Assembly: GCA_019750135.1 (NCBI GenBank)
Contig: JAIEOV010000010.1
Coordinates: 248,001-312,000, forward strand
Direction: 5' to 3'
Origin: Reyranella sp.
GTDB taxonomy: Bacteria > Pseudomonadota > Alphaproteobacteria > Reyranellales > Reyranellaceae
DNA length: 64,000 nucleotides
The position numbers and the translations under genes are program-made. Positions 35,443 through 43,593 of the stretch are shown piece by piece (the first letter of the stretch is position 1; each line of letters opens with the position of its first letter). The notes beneath the pieces are model-generated. The model did not search any database. It saw only the letters and a program-made list of their open reading frames with translations, and had not been told where the DNA came from.

Positions 35443-36726
35443 ATGATGTTGCTTGCCGTCGGGCTGATCTTCATCGTCCTGATCCTGTTCTCCATGCCGA
35501 TCGTGTTCGCGCTCGGCGTCGCCGGCGTCGCCGGGTTGCTGATCGGCGGCTACGACATGCAGGTCCTGTCCTCCAGCATGGTCTCGGGCTCGCAGAGCTG
35601 GGTGCTGCTCGCCATCCCGGCCTTCGTCTTCGCCGGCGGCCTGATGGAGAAATGCGGCATGAGCCACGCCCTGGTCGACTTCGCGCGCGCGCTGGTCGGC
35701 TGGGTCAAGGGCGGGCTCGGCATGTCGGTGATCGTGGTCGCCTATTTCTTCTCCGACATCTGCGGCTCGAAGATGGCCGAGGTCTCGGCGCTGGGCTCGA
35801 CCCTGATGCCTCCGCTCACCAAGGCGGGCTACAAGCGCGAGGATTCGGCCTCGCTGATCGCCGCGGGCACGGCGATGGGCATGCTGGTGCCGCCCGCCAT
35901 CTTCATGATCGTGATCGCCCAGGTGACCAACACCTCGGCGGTGGCGCTGTTCCTGGGCGGCTTCATCCCGGCCGCCACCATCATGCTCTGCCTGATGGTG
36001 CTGGTGTGGTTCCGCGCCCGCAAATACGACTGGCCGGTCGACAGCAAGCCCAGCGTGACGCGCATCGTGGCGACGGGCCGCAGCGCCGCGGTGCCGCTGG
36101 TCATCCCCATCGTCATCCTGGGCGGCTTCTTCCTCGGCATCTTCACCGCCACCGAGGCGGGCGCCGTGGTCGCGGGCTATGCCTTCCTTGCGGCGCGGCT
36201 CTACTACCGCAACGTCAGCTACAAGCAGATGGCGCGGCTCGCCTATGACAGCGCCATCCTGACGGCGGCAGTGATCTTCCTGCTGGCCGTCGCCTCGGTG
36301 TTCCAATACCTGATGGGCGTCTCGGGCGTGCCGAAGTTGCTGGCCGAGGTGCTGCACCCGCTGCGTGATGCGCCCTGGCTGTTCCTGCTGGTGACGGCGC
36401 TAATCACCATGATGTTCGGCATGGTGCTGGAAGGCCTGCCGGCCGCCGTGGTGCTGATCCCCGTGGTCTTCCCGATCGCCGAGGAGATGGGCATCGATCC
36501 CATCCACTTCAACATCGTTCAGACCGCGGCCGTCGGCATCGGCCTGTTCCTGCCGCCGATGGGCGTCGGGCTGCTGATGGCGCTGCGCTTCGCCAACCTC
36601 ACGGTCGGCCAGCACTGGCGCGCCTACATGCCGTACGTCGCGGCGCTGCTGATCGGGCTGATGCTGATCATCCTGTTCCCGCAGATCTCGTTGTTCCTGC
36701 CGAAGAGCGCCGGCCTTATCAAGTAG
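35443..36726 (+). CDS. TRAP transporter large permease (DctM type)
   Basis: 427 residues, the usual DctM length. Motifs: AIPAFVFAGGLMEKCGMSHALVDFA, FFSDICGSKMAEVSALGSTLMPP, AAGTAMGMLVPPAIFMIVIA, FTATEAGAVVAGYAF and GMVLEGLPAAVVLIPVVFPIAEEMGIDPIHF. It completes the transporter begun at 33891. Its last eight bases overlap the convergent rnk gene. Confidence 0.92.
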   Translation: MMLLAVGLIFIVLILFSMPIVFALGVAGVAGLLIGGYDMQVLSSSMVSGSQSWVLLAIPAFVFAGGLMEKCGMSHALVDFARALVGWVKGGLGMSVIVVAYFFSDICGSKMAEVSALGSTLMPPLTKAGYKREDSASLIAAGTAMGMLVPPAIFMIVIAQVTNTSAVALFLGGFIPAATIMLCLMVLVWFRARKYDWPVDSKPSVTRIVATGRSAAVPLVIPIVILGGFFLGIFTATEAGAVVAGYAFLAARLYYRNVSYKQMARLAYDSAILTAAVIFLLAVASVFQYLMGVSGVPKLLAEVLHPLRDAPWLFLLVTALITMMFGMVLEGLPAAVVLIPVVFPIAEEMGIDPIHFNIVQTAAVGIGLFLPPMGVGLLMALRFANLTVGQHWRAYMPYVAALLIGLMLIILFPQISLFLPKSAGLIK

Positions 36727-37120
36727 CGCTCACCTTGGTGACCGTCAGGCGATGGTGCTTGCCGTCGCGTGCCGTCCAGGAAATCGACTGGCCTTCGCTG
36801 AGGCCGATCAAGGCCGCGCCCACCGGCGTCATCACCGAGATGCGATGCTCGTCCAGGCTCTCTTCTTTGGGATAGACGAGCGTGAGCGTGCGGGTGTGGC
36901 CATCATCCGACGTGAAGGTCACGGTCGAGCCCATGCGCACGACGTCGTTCGGCACGCTGCCGTCCTGCACGACCTTGGCGCGGTCCATTTCCGACAGGAG
37001 CTCGTTCGCGACCTCGGGCAGCCGTTCGAGCGACGCGGTGGCGAGATCGGTCAGCCGTTCGTAGTCGGCATTGCTGACGATGATCTGGGGAACCGAGCGG
37101 GTACGAACGACGTCGCGCAT
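36719..37120 (-). CDS. rnk: Rnk/GreA-C-terminal family regulator (nucleoside diphosphate kinase regulator)
   Basis: 133 residues. An N-terminal coiled segment (PQIIVSNADYERLTDLATASLE) leads to a GreA/GreB C-terminal FKBP-like domain (VRMGSTVTFT, TLTLVYPKEES, ISVMTPVGAALIGLSEGQSISW). Rnk proteins bind RNA polymerase near the secondary channel but lack the cleavage residues of GreA. ATG 37120 follows AGGAGA nine bases upstream. It overlaps the end of the TRAP operon head-on. The 205 bases behind it hold only small dyads (7-base arms at 37164-37182; 6-base arms at 37289-37303). Confidence 0.87.
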   Translation of the reverse strand: MRDVVRTRSVPQIIVSNADYERLTDLATASLERLPEVANELLSEMDRAKVVQDGSVPNDVVRMGSTVTFTSDDGHTRTLTLVYPKEESLDEHRISVMTPVGAALIGLSEGQSISWTARDGKHHRLTVTKVSAT

Positions 37121-37325
37121 GGACGATCTCCTGAAAGGCACTCCGATTGTCTTAGAGGGTTGGGCTTCGTGCTGAACGAAGCGTGCGCCCCAAGGTCGGG
37201 CGCAGCAAGGGCCGGACCTTAGGTAACGCTCTTGGCGCCCGGTTGGTTCCGGGACGCCACCAACGAATAAGCGGCGGCTTTCCTCATACCCCAACAATTG
37301 GGGTTTGAGGCCGGAAGGTCAAGCC

Positions 37326-38273
37326 TTAGAGGGCGGGCTTGCCGATGCCGCCGCGGGCGCGGCGGGCCAGGTAGACCTGCAAATGGGCATAGGCCATGCG
37401 CAGGTTCGGCGTCGGAATGCCCGCCTTGTGCGCCCGGGCGATCATGTCGCCGACGATGTGGTCGGCCTCGACCATCGCGGTCTTCTCGAGGTCGTGCAGC
37501 ATGGAGGCGGCGAAGCGCGAGCCCTTCTGGGTGAGGTAGCCCTTCACGTTCTGCATGCCCTTTTCGCCGGGATCGCCGCCGGCCGCGGCGGCCACCTTGC
37601 GGCATTCCTCGACGGTCTCGAGCATGATCGCCTGGCCCTCGCCGGCCTCGAGAATGTCACCGACCGTACCGCGCATCAGGCAGGTCATCGCCGCCAGCGA
37701 GCACAGCATGATCCACTTGTCCCAGAGATCCTGGACGATGTTCTTGTGCAGGCCGCCGTCGATGCCGCTCTTCTTGATCGCGGCATCGAGCTCGACCAGT
37801 GCGGGCCGCGCCGGCTTGCCGTCGCGCTCGCCGAACGAGATGGCGGCGAACGGACTGGTGTGCAGGATCGCGCCCTCGGGCGACAGCGTGACACCGACGC
37901 GCGCCAGTCCGCCCACGACCTTGGCGTCGCCGAACTTGGCCGCCAGCACATCGATGTGGCGCATGCCGTTCAGCAGCGGCACCACCGTCGTATTCGGTCC
38001 AACCGCCGGCGCGATCGCCTCGATCGCCGACTCGAGGTCGTACGCCTTGGGCGTCAGCAGCACGATGTCGTAGGGCCCGCCCTCGCCGCCGGTCAAAACG
38101 GTCTTCACCTTCTGGGTGATGTCGCCCTTGGTGCTCTTGATCACCAGGCCGTCGCGCTCCAGCCGCTCGCGGCGCGCCGGACGGACCTGGAAGGTGACGT
38201 CCGCGCCGTTCTGCTGCAGGCGGCCACCGACATAGCCGCCGATGGCGCCGGCGCCCAGGATCAGGATCTTCAC
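37326..38273 (-). CDS. Ketopantoate reductase-like protein, copy 2
   Basis: 315 residues from GTG 38273, whose GTGA overlaps the stop of the preceding paralogue; GAGAGGAG is upstream. Rossmann NADPH motif GAGAIGG at residues 7-13, a PLLNGM loop, the catalytic-Lys helix QDLWDKWIML and the C-terminal VEADHIVGDM with the conserved Glu are visible. The Asn that normally follows the Lys by four positions in PanE is Leu here, so the substrate may not be ketopantoate. It is third in an operon with a HAD phosphatase and copy 1. Confidence 0.8.
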   Translation of the reverse strand: MKILILGAGAIGGYVGGRLQQNGADVTFQVRPARRERLERDGLVIKSTKGDITQKVKTVLTGGEGGPYDIVLLTPKAYDLESAIEAIAPAVGPNTTVVPLLNGMRHIDVLAAKFGDAKVVGGLARVGVTLSPEGAILHTSPFAAISFGERDGKPARPALVELDAAIKKSGIDGGLHKNIVQDLWDKWIMLCSLAAMTCLMRGTVGDILEAGEGQAIMLETVEECRKVAAAAGGDPGEKGMQNVKGYLTQKGSRFAASMLHDLEKTAMVEADHIVGDMIARAHKAGIPTPNLRMAYAHLQVYLARRARGGIGKPAL

Positions 38274-39202
38274 TTCAACGCTCCTCTCGCGCGCCGCGCC
38301 TCGTAAGTCTGCAGATGGGCATAGGCAAAGCGCAGGTTGGGTGCGGGCAGCCCGGCCTTGCGGGCGCGCATCAGCATGTCGCCCACGATCGATCGCGCCT
38401 CGACAGCGCCGCCCTTCTCGATGTCGCCCAGGATGGAGGCGACGGCCTTGCCGCCCGGCTGCGTCAGGCCGGTCTCGATGCCGGTCCGCACCTTGTCGCT
38501 GGGCGCGTGGCCGGCCGCGGCCGCGACCCGGCAGCATTCCTCCAGCGTCTCGCGCATCAGCGCGGCACCGTCCTCGGCCGCAACGATGTCGCCCACCGTG
38601 CCGCGCATGGCCGCGCACATCGAGGCGATGGTGCCCAGCATCACCCACTTGTCCCAGAGATCCTGGTTGATGTCGGGATTGATGCCGCCGTCGATGCCGG
38701 CCTTCTTGCAGGCCGCATCGAGCTCGACCAGCGCCTTGCGCGGAGGCTTGCCGTCACGCTCGCCGAACGACACGCCCGACGCGCCGCTGTGCAGGATCTC
38801 GCCGTTGGGTCCCAGCATGCCCGAGATGCGCGCCAGCCCACCGGCGACGCGCGCCGCACCGAAGCGGCCGTCGAGCGTGGCGAAATGGGCGTGGCCGTTC
38901 AGCATGGGCACGATGGTCGTGTCGGGGCCGACCGCCGGGGCGATGGACTCCATGGCCGAGTCGAGGTCGTAGCCCTTGCAGGCCAGGATCACGACGTCAT
39001 ACGGGCCGCCGTCGTCGCCGCGCGTCACCACCTTGGCCGGCACGGTGAAGTCGCCCTTGGGACTCTTCACCACCAGACCGTTGCGGCGGACCGTCTCGGC
39101 GCGCTTCTCGCGCAACAGGAAAGTCGTATCGATGCCGGCCTGCGTCAGCCGCGCGCCCCAATAGCCGCCGACCGCGCCGGCGCCCAAGATCAGGATCTTC
39201 AC
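38270..39202 (-). CDS. Ketopantoate reductase-like protein, copy 1
   Basis: 310 residues from GTG 39202, overlapping the HAD gene's stop (GTGA). It resembles copy 2 throughout: GAGAVGGYWGARL, PMLNGHAHF, INQDLWDKWVML, VEARSIVGDML. As in copy 2, the Lys is kept and the expected downstream Asn is replaced by Leu. Two similar reductases in one operon suggest either a heteromeric enzyme or two related 2-oxoacid substrates; plain PanE is also possible. Confidence 0.8.
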   Translation of the reverse strand: MKILILGAGAVGGYWGARLTQAGIDTTFLLREKRAETVRRNGLVVKSPKGDFTVPAKVVTRGDDGGPYDVVILACKGYDLDSAMESIAPAVGPDTTIVPMLNGHAHFATLDGRFGAARVAGGLARISGMLGPNGEILHSGASGVSFGERDGKPPRKALVELDAACKKAGIDGGINPDINQDLWDKWVMLGTIASMCAAMRGTVGDIVAAEDGAALMRETLEECCRVAAAAGHAPSDKVRTGIETGLTQPGGKAVASILGDIEKGGAVEARSIVGDMLMRARKAGLPAPNLRFAYAHLQTYEARRARGALK

Positions 39203-39879
39203 TTCTGGATCTTCCTTTCGGCCAGCCAATCGGCGAGCCAGGTCGCGAGGTCGTCGGTCTGGTGATGGATATGGCTGAGGTCGACGTCGGCGGCGCGCTT
39301 CACGCTCTCCTCGGTACGGATCCACACCGTGCGCATGCCCATGTCGCCGGCCGGCTTCAGGTTGACGGCGATGTCGTCGGCCATGCAGGCGCGCGTCGGG
39401 TCGACGCCGTGCTTCGCGATCAGCTTTTCGTAGATCTGCTTGTGCGGCTTCGGCCAATAGTCGCCGGCGGCGATGTCGAAGATCGCCTCGAAATGATGGG
39501 CGACGCCCAGGCGCTCCATGACGCGCTCGGCATGCGGCACGTCACCCGCGGTGAAGATGATCTTGCGGCCGGGCAACGCCTTCAGCGACGCCTCGAGCGC
39601 GGGACTGGCCTCGACCGGCGAGTAGTCGATGTCGTGCACGTAATCGAGGAAGTGTGTGGGATCGACATCGTGCAGGGTCATCATCCCGCGCAAGGAGGTG
39701 CCGTGCTCGCGCCAGTACTGTTTCTGCACGCGCCGAGCCTCCTCGGCGTCGACCTTGAGCAGGTCGGCCATGTAGCGGCCGATGCGCACGTCGATCTGGG
39801 CGAACAGGTTACAGCGCGCCGGATAGAGCGTGTTGTCGAGGTCGAACAGCCAGACGTCGGGGTCGTGTTTTGGCGGCAT
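39199..39879 (-). CDS. HAD-superfamily phosphatase (pyrimidine 5'-nucleotidase type)
   Basis: 226 residues. Motif I FDLDNTLYP provides the nucleophile Asp13 and general acid Asp15; motif II is FTAGD, motif III Lys lies in WPKPHKQIY, and motif IV is CMADDIAVNL. The NTLYP form and helical cap (VQKQYWREHGTSLRGM) match SDT1/pyrimidine 5'-nucleotidase-like HADs. It leads the operon with the two reductases and is divergent from rmuC, 60 bases apart. Confidence 0.85.
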   Translation of the reverse strand: MPPKHDPDVWLFDLDNTLYPARCNLFAQIDVRIGRYMADLLKVDAEEARRVQKQYWREHGTSLRGMMTLHDVDPTHFLDYVHDIDYSPVEASPALEASLKALPGRKIIFTAGDVPHAERVMERLGVAHHFEAIFDIAAGDYWPKPHKQIYEKLIAKHGVDPTRACMADDIAVNLKPAGDMGMRTVWIRTEESVKRAADVDLSHIHHQTDDLATWLADWLAERKIQK

Positions 39880-39939
39880 TGTTGATGGATTAGCCGCCGT
39901 CGGTGCGCTTGTCGAGCCGAGGGCTTATAAGGGCGGGCA

Positions 39940-41022
39940 ATGGACCTTTTGACGATCATCCTGGGCGCCGCCGTGGTCCTGCTGGGTGCCGTGCTCGCCG
40001 TCCTCCTCCTGCGGCAGGGCAACGGCGAGGCCGAGCAGATGCGCCAGCAGCTCGGCTTGGCGCTTAGCCAGCAGGCCGAGACCGTGCAGCGGGTCGAGCG
40101 TTCGCTGCGCGAGCAGGAGCAGGCGCTCAGCAAGGCGGTGGGCGAGCGGCTCGACCGCACCGAGAAGGCGACCGGACAGATCGTCACCGACCTGCGCGAG
40201 CGCCTGGCGCGCATCGACGAGGCGCAGAAGAAGATCGGCGACCTCTCGACCCAGGTGGTCAGCCTGCAGGAGGTGCTGTCGAACAAGCAGGCGCGCGGTG
40301 CCTTCGGCGAGGTGCAGCTGAATGACCTGGTGCAGAGCGCGCTGCCGCCGCAGGCCTACGCGTTCCAGCACACGCTGTCTTCGGGCGTGCGCGCCGATTG
40401 CCTGCTGATGCTGCCCAACCCGCCGGGCTCGATCGCCATCGACGCCAAGTTCCCGCTGGAGAGCTATAGCGCGCTACGCGCCGTGCCGGCGGGCGACGGG
40501 CCGGCATTGCTGGTGGCGCAGCGCGCCTTCCAGCAGGCGATGCGCAAGCACATCGGCGACATCCGCGACAAGTACATCGTGCCCGGCGAGACCGCCGAAT
40601 CGGCGCTGATGTTCCTGCCGTCGGAGGCGGTCTATGCCGAGCTGCACGCCAACTTCACCGGCCTGGTCGAGGAGAGCTATCGCGCGCGCGTCTGGATCGT
40701 GTCGCCCACGACCATGATGGCGACGCTGAACACCGTGCGCGCCGTGCTGAAGGACGTGCGCATGCGGGAACAAGCCGGCGAGATCCAGAAGACGGTCGGT
40801 CTCCTGATGGGCGACGTCCAGCGCCTGGGCGATCGCGTCGAACGGCTGAAGACGCATTTCGGGCAGACCGAGAAGGACCTGCGCGAGATCGACATCTCGG
40901 CCGACCGCATCACCAAGCGCGGCCAACGCATCCTGGACGTCGATCTCGGCGAGGAGCCGAGTCTGCCCAAACCCCAGGAAGAGGCGCTGCCGTTCACGGA
41001 GAACGGGAAGGGCCGGAAGTAA
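39940..41022 (+). CDS. rmuC: DNA recombination protein RmuC
   Basis: 360 residues. One N-terminal membrane helix (LTIILGAAVVLLGAVLAVLLL), a long coiled coil (about 30-110) and the RmuC nuclease-like core (RGAFGEVQLNDLVQSALPP, SIAIDAKFPLESY, HIGDIRDKYIVPGETAESALMFLPSEAVYAEL in pieces) are visible. RmuC limits inversions and processes DNA structures; the core belongs to the PD-(D/E)XK group. The stop is followed immediately by a REP doublet. Confidence 0.93.
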   Translation: MDLLTIILGAAVVLLGAVLAVLLLRQGNGEAEQMRQQLGLALSQQAETVQRVERSLREQEQALSKAVGERLDRTEKATGQIVTDLRERLARIDEAQKKIGDLSTQVVSLQEVLSNKQARGAFGEVQLNDLVQSALPPQAYAFQHTLSSGVRADCLLMLPNPPGSIAIDAKFPLESYSALRAVPAGDGPALLVAQRAFQQAMRKHIGDIRDKYIVPGETAESALMFLPSEAVYAELHANFTGLVEESYRARVWIVSPTTMMATLNTVRAVLKDVRMREQAGEIQKTVGLLMGDVQRLGDRVERLKTHFGQTEKDLREIDISADRITKRGQRILDVDLGEEPSLPKPQEEALPFTENGKGRK

Positions 41023-41081
41023 GGGAGCGCGGGCCTCTGGCCCGCCTCATGATCATGAGCGGGCCAGAGGCCCGCGCTCCC
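41023..41081. repeat. REP-type doublet, second copy
   Basis: Arms 41023-41045 and 41059-41081 are perfect 23-base reverse complements. They equal the arms at 19806-19859 except for one position, changed on both sides so that pairing is kept. The spacer CTCATGATCATGA is itself nearly symmetric. The element lies between the convergent stops of rmuC and htpX, like the first copy between the membrane protein gene and mutS. Confidence 0.85.
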
Positions 41082-41083
41082 GT

Positions 41084-42025
41084 TCAGCCCCAGGGGCCGC
41101 GACGCGGCGCCTGCGGCGCGGCGTTGGCCCACGGGCCGTTGGGCGACATCTGCGGGCGCGGTGCCGCATAGCCCGACATCCCGCCGGCCATCGCCTCGAG
41201 CCGCGCGATGCGCTCTTCCATCGGCGGATGGGTCGAGAACAGGCCTGAAAGGCCGCCGGCCGACAGCGGGTTGGCGATGTAGAGATGCGCCGTCGCCGGG
41301 TTGGCCTCGGCCGCCTGATTGGGGATCTGCTGCGTCCCGGCGTGCAGCTTGGCCAGCGCCGAGGCGAGCCACAGCGGCTGGCCGGACATCTCCGCGCCCA
41401 TGCGGTCGGCCTCGTACTCGCGGCTGCGGCTGATCGCCATCTGCACCAGCGAGGCGACCAGCGGCGCCAGGATCATCATGGCGATGGCGGCGACGCCGCC
41501 CATCATCGGCCGGCCGTTCTCGTCGCGGCCGCCGCCCATCAGGCCGCCGAAGCTGGCCAGCATGCCGATGGCGCCGGCCAGGGTCGCGGCGATGGTCATG
41601 GTGAGCGTGTCGCGATGGCGGACGTGGCTCAGCTCGTGCGCCATCACGCCGGTGATCTCCTCGCGGCTGAGATGGCGCAGCAGGCCGGTCGTCGCGGCCA
41701 CGGCGGCGTTCTCGGGATTACGGCCCGTGGCGAAGGCGTTGGGCTGCTCCTCGTCGATGATGTAGACGCGCGGCATGGGCAGGCCGCCGCGCTGGGCGAG
41801 GTCCTGCACGATGCCGTAGAGCTGGGGCGCCTCGTTGGGGCCGACCTCCTGCGCGTTGGCCATGCGCAGCACCATCTTGTCGCTGTTCCAGTAGGCGAAC
41901 AGGTTCATGCCCAGCGCCACGACGAGCGCCAGGATGAGACCGGTCTGACCACCCAGGAGGTAGCCGACGACCAGGAAGAAGCCGGTCAGGGCCGCCAGAA
42001 GCAGGGCCGTGCGAAAGTAGTTCAT
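41084..42025 (-). CDS. htpX: Zinc metalloprotease HtpX
   Basis: 313 residues. Inner-membrane M48 peptidase for membrane-protein quality control. Two N-terminal helices (about 5-20 and 28-50), the zinc site HELSH near residues 130-134 with the third ligand in [15 protein letters not shown], and the [14 protein letters not shown]-terminal motif are present. The Gly/Met-rich loop ([18 protein letters not shown]) between later helices is usual for alphaproteobacterial HtpX. The C-terminus has a short Pro/Arg-rich tail. Confidence 0.95.
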   Translation of the reverse strand: MNYFRTALLLAALTGFFLVVGYLLGGQTGLILALVVALGMNLFAYWNSDKMVLRMANAQEVGPNEAPQLYGIVQDLAQRGGLPMPRVYIIDEEQPNAFATGRNPENAAVAATTGLLRHLSREEITGVMAHELSHVRHRDTLTMTIAATLAGAIGMLASFGGLMGGGRDENGRPMMGGVAAIAMMILAPLVASLVQMAISRSREYEADRMGAEMSGQPLWLASALAKLHAGTQQIPNQAAEANPATAHLYIANPLSAGGLSGLFSTHPPMEERIARLEAMAGGMSGYAAPRPQMSPNGPWANAAPQAPRRGPWG

Positions 42026-42076
42026 GGCCGGAAAGATGGTCCGCGACTGTGGCGAATCAAGGCGGGGGACGGCATC

Positions 42077-42250
42077 ATGCGGGCCATGACCGAATCCAGG
42101 AAAACCGAGGCCGAAACGGCCAAATCCGAGCCCGAAAAGCCCGTTCCGCCGCCTCAGCCCAAGAAGGTCGAGGAGATCGGCGGTCCGCCGGGCCCCGAGC
42201 CGACCCGCTACGGCGACTGGCAGTTCAACGGCAAGGTGACGGACTTCTAG
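42077..42250 (+). CDS. DUF1674 protein (SdhAF4-like)
   Basis: 57 residues; the C-terminal signature [20 protein letters not shown] ending in VTDF is the DUF1674 hallmark. The mitochondrial relative SDHAF4 helps assemble flavinated succinate dehydrogenase. The N-terminus is charged and disordered. ATG 42077 is preferred because GGGGGA lies eight bases upstream; a second ATG is at 42086. An FAD oxidoreductase gene starts two bases later, which is a suggestive neighbour, though that enzyme is not SdhA. Confidence 0.85.
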   Translation: MRAMTESRKTEAETAKSEPEKPVPPPQPKKVEEIGGPPGPEPTRYGDWQFNGKVTDF

Positions 42251-42252
42251 TC

Positions 42253-43581
42253 ATGGCCTTCGGCAAAGAGATCTTCCATCCCGACTTCAAGGCCGCTCCC
42301 TGGTGGTGGGAAGCATGGACGCCCAATAACGCGCTGTCGCAGGATCCGCCGGCCAAGACCGACGTGGTGATCGTCGGCGCCGGTTATGGCGGGCTGTCGA
42401 CCTCGCTGGAGCTGCGCCGCAACGGCGTCGGCGCCGTGGTGCTGGAGCGCGGCGACTTCGGCATCGGCGCCTCGACGCGCAACGGCGGCATGATCTCGGG
42501 CGGCGTCAACATGGGCAAGGGCCTGGGCGGCAAGAACCAGGCGGCGGCCGAGTTCGAGGCCAAGAAGGCGGCGTTCCTGGGCGCCGGGGCGGATTCGCTC
42601 TCGGTGCTGGAAGACATCATCGCCCGGGAGAAGATCGAGTGCGGCGTCATCAGAAAGGGTCGCTTCGTCGGCGCCTGGACGCCCCGGCACTATGCCGAGC
42701 AGGCGGCCAAGGTCGAGATGTTCAACAAGTACGCCGATGTCGGCGCCGAGATGATCCCGCGCGAGCGCCAGCGCGAGTACATCGCCTCGGACTATTACTT
42801 CGGCGGCATGTATGCCCAGCGCTCGGGCCATCTGCACCCGGCGCTCTACTACAAGGGCCTGCTGGAGGCCGCGCATCGCGCCGGGGCGATCCTGTGCGCC
42901 AACGTCGAGGCCGAGCGCATCGAGAAGACCGCCAACGGCTGGCGGGTGCTGAGCTCGAAGGGCCCGATCGAATGCCGCGAGGTCGTGATCGCGACCAACG
43001 GCTACACCGGCGATCTCACGCCCAGGCTGAAGCGCCGCGTCGTGCCGGTGGCGAGCCACATCATCGCGACCGAGGAACTGCCCGAGCATGCCAGCAAGCT
43101 CATGCCCGAGCTGCGCTCGATCGCGGACACCAAGCGCGTGCTGACCTACTACCGGCCCTCGCCCGACGGCAAGCACCTGATCTTCGGCGGCCGTGCCCGC
43201 TTCACGGCGGCACCGCCGGAGGTGAGCGCGCCGGTGCTCTACCAGTACATGATCGACCGCTTTCCGCAGTTGAAGGGCATCCGCATCACCCACGTCTGGA
43301 CAGGCAACGTCGCCTTCGCGCTGGATTACATGCCGCACATGGGCATGGACCAGGGCCTGCACTACCTGCTGGCCTGCAACGGCAACGGCGTCGCCATGAT
43401 GACCTATCTCGGCACCCAGACCGCCAAGAAGATCGCCGGCGGCCGCAACGAGCCCATCAATCCGTTGGACGACCGCGACTTCCCCGAGCACGCCCTCTAC
43501 AACGGCGAGCCGTGGTTCCTGCCCATGATCGGCGCCTGGTATCGCACGCGCGACTGGATCGACCGCCGCCTGGCGGCCTAA
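42253..43581 (+). CDS. FAD-dependent oxidoreductase (DAO family)
   Basis: 442 residues. The Rossmann FAD motif VVIVGAGYGGLSTSLEL lies near residues 38-54, followed by ASTRNGGMISGG, and the C-terminal FAD contact DYMPHMGMDQGLHYLLACNG is present. The leading FHPDFKAAPWWWEAW is characteristic of PuuB/gamma-glutamylputrescine-oxidase-like amine oxidases. The substrate is probably a secondary amine or amino acid. It starts two bases after the DUF1674 stop and 12 bases before threonine ammonia-lyase. Confidence 0.85.
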   Translation: MAFGKEIFHPDFKAAPWWWEAWTPNNALSQDPPAKTDVVIVGAGYGGLSTSLELRRNGVGAVVLERGDFGIGASTRNGGMISGGVNMGKGLGGKNQAAAEFEAKKAAFLGAGADSLSVLEDIIAREKIECGVIRKGRFVGAWTPRHYAEQAAKVEMFNKYADVGAEMIPRERQREYIASDYYFGGMYAQRSGHLHPALYYKGLLEAAHRAGAILCANVEAERIEKTANGWRVLSSKGPIECREVVIATNGYTGDLTPRLKRRVVPVASHIIATEELPEHASKLMPELRSIADTKRVLTYYRPSPDGKHLIFGGRARFTAAPPEVSAPVLYQYMIDRFPQLKGIRITHVWTGNVAFALDYMPHMGMDQGLHYLLACNGNGVAMMTYLGTQTAKKIAGGRNEPINPLDDRDFPEHALYNGEPWFLPMIGAWYRTRDWIDRRLAA

Positions 43582-43593
43582 AAGGGCGGCGTC

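Noticed and set aside
37121..37297. Upstream extension of rnk to 37297
   Set aside because: AGGAGA precedes the ATG at 37120, and the extension has no similarity to Rnk or any recognisable domain.
37289..37303. CCCCAA-CAA-TTGGGG as a terminator after the reductase operon
   Set aside because: The stem has only 6 base pairs and no T-run in the direction of transcription.
42077..43581. FAD oxidoreductase as a succinate dehydrogenase flavoprotein because of the adjacent DUF1674 gene
   Set aside because: Its sequence is DAO/PuuB-like, without SdhA motifs such as the covalent-FAD histidine context.
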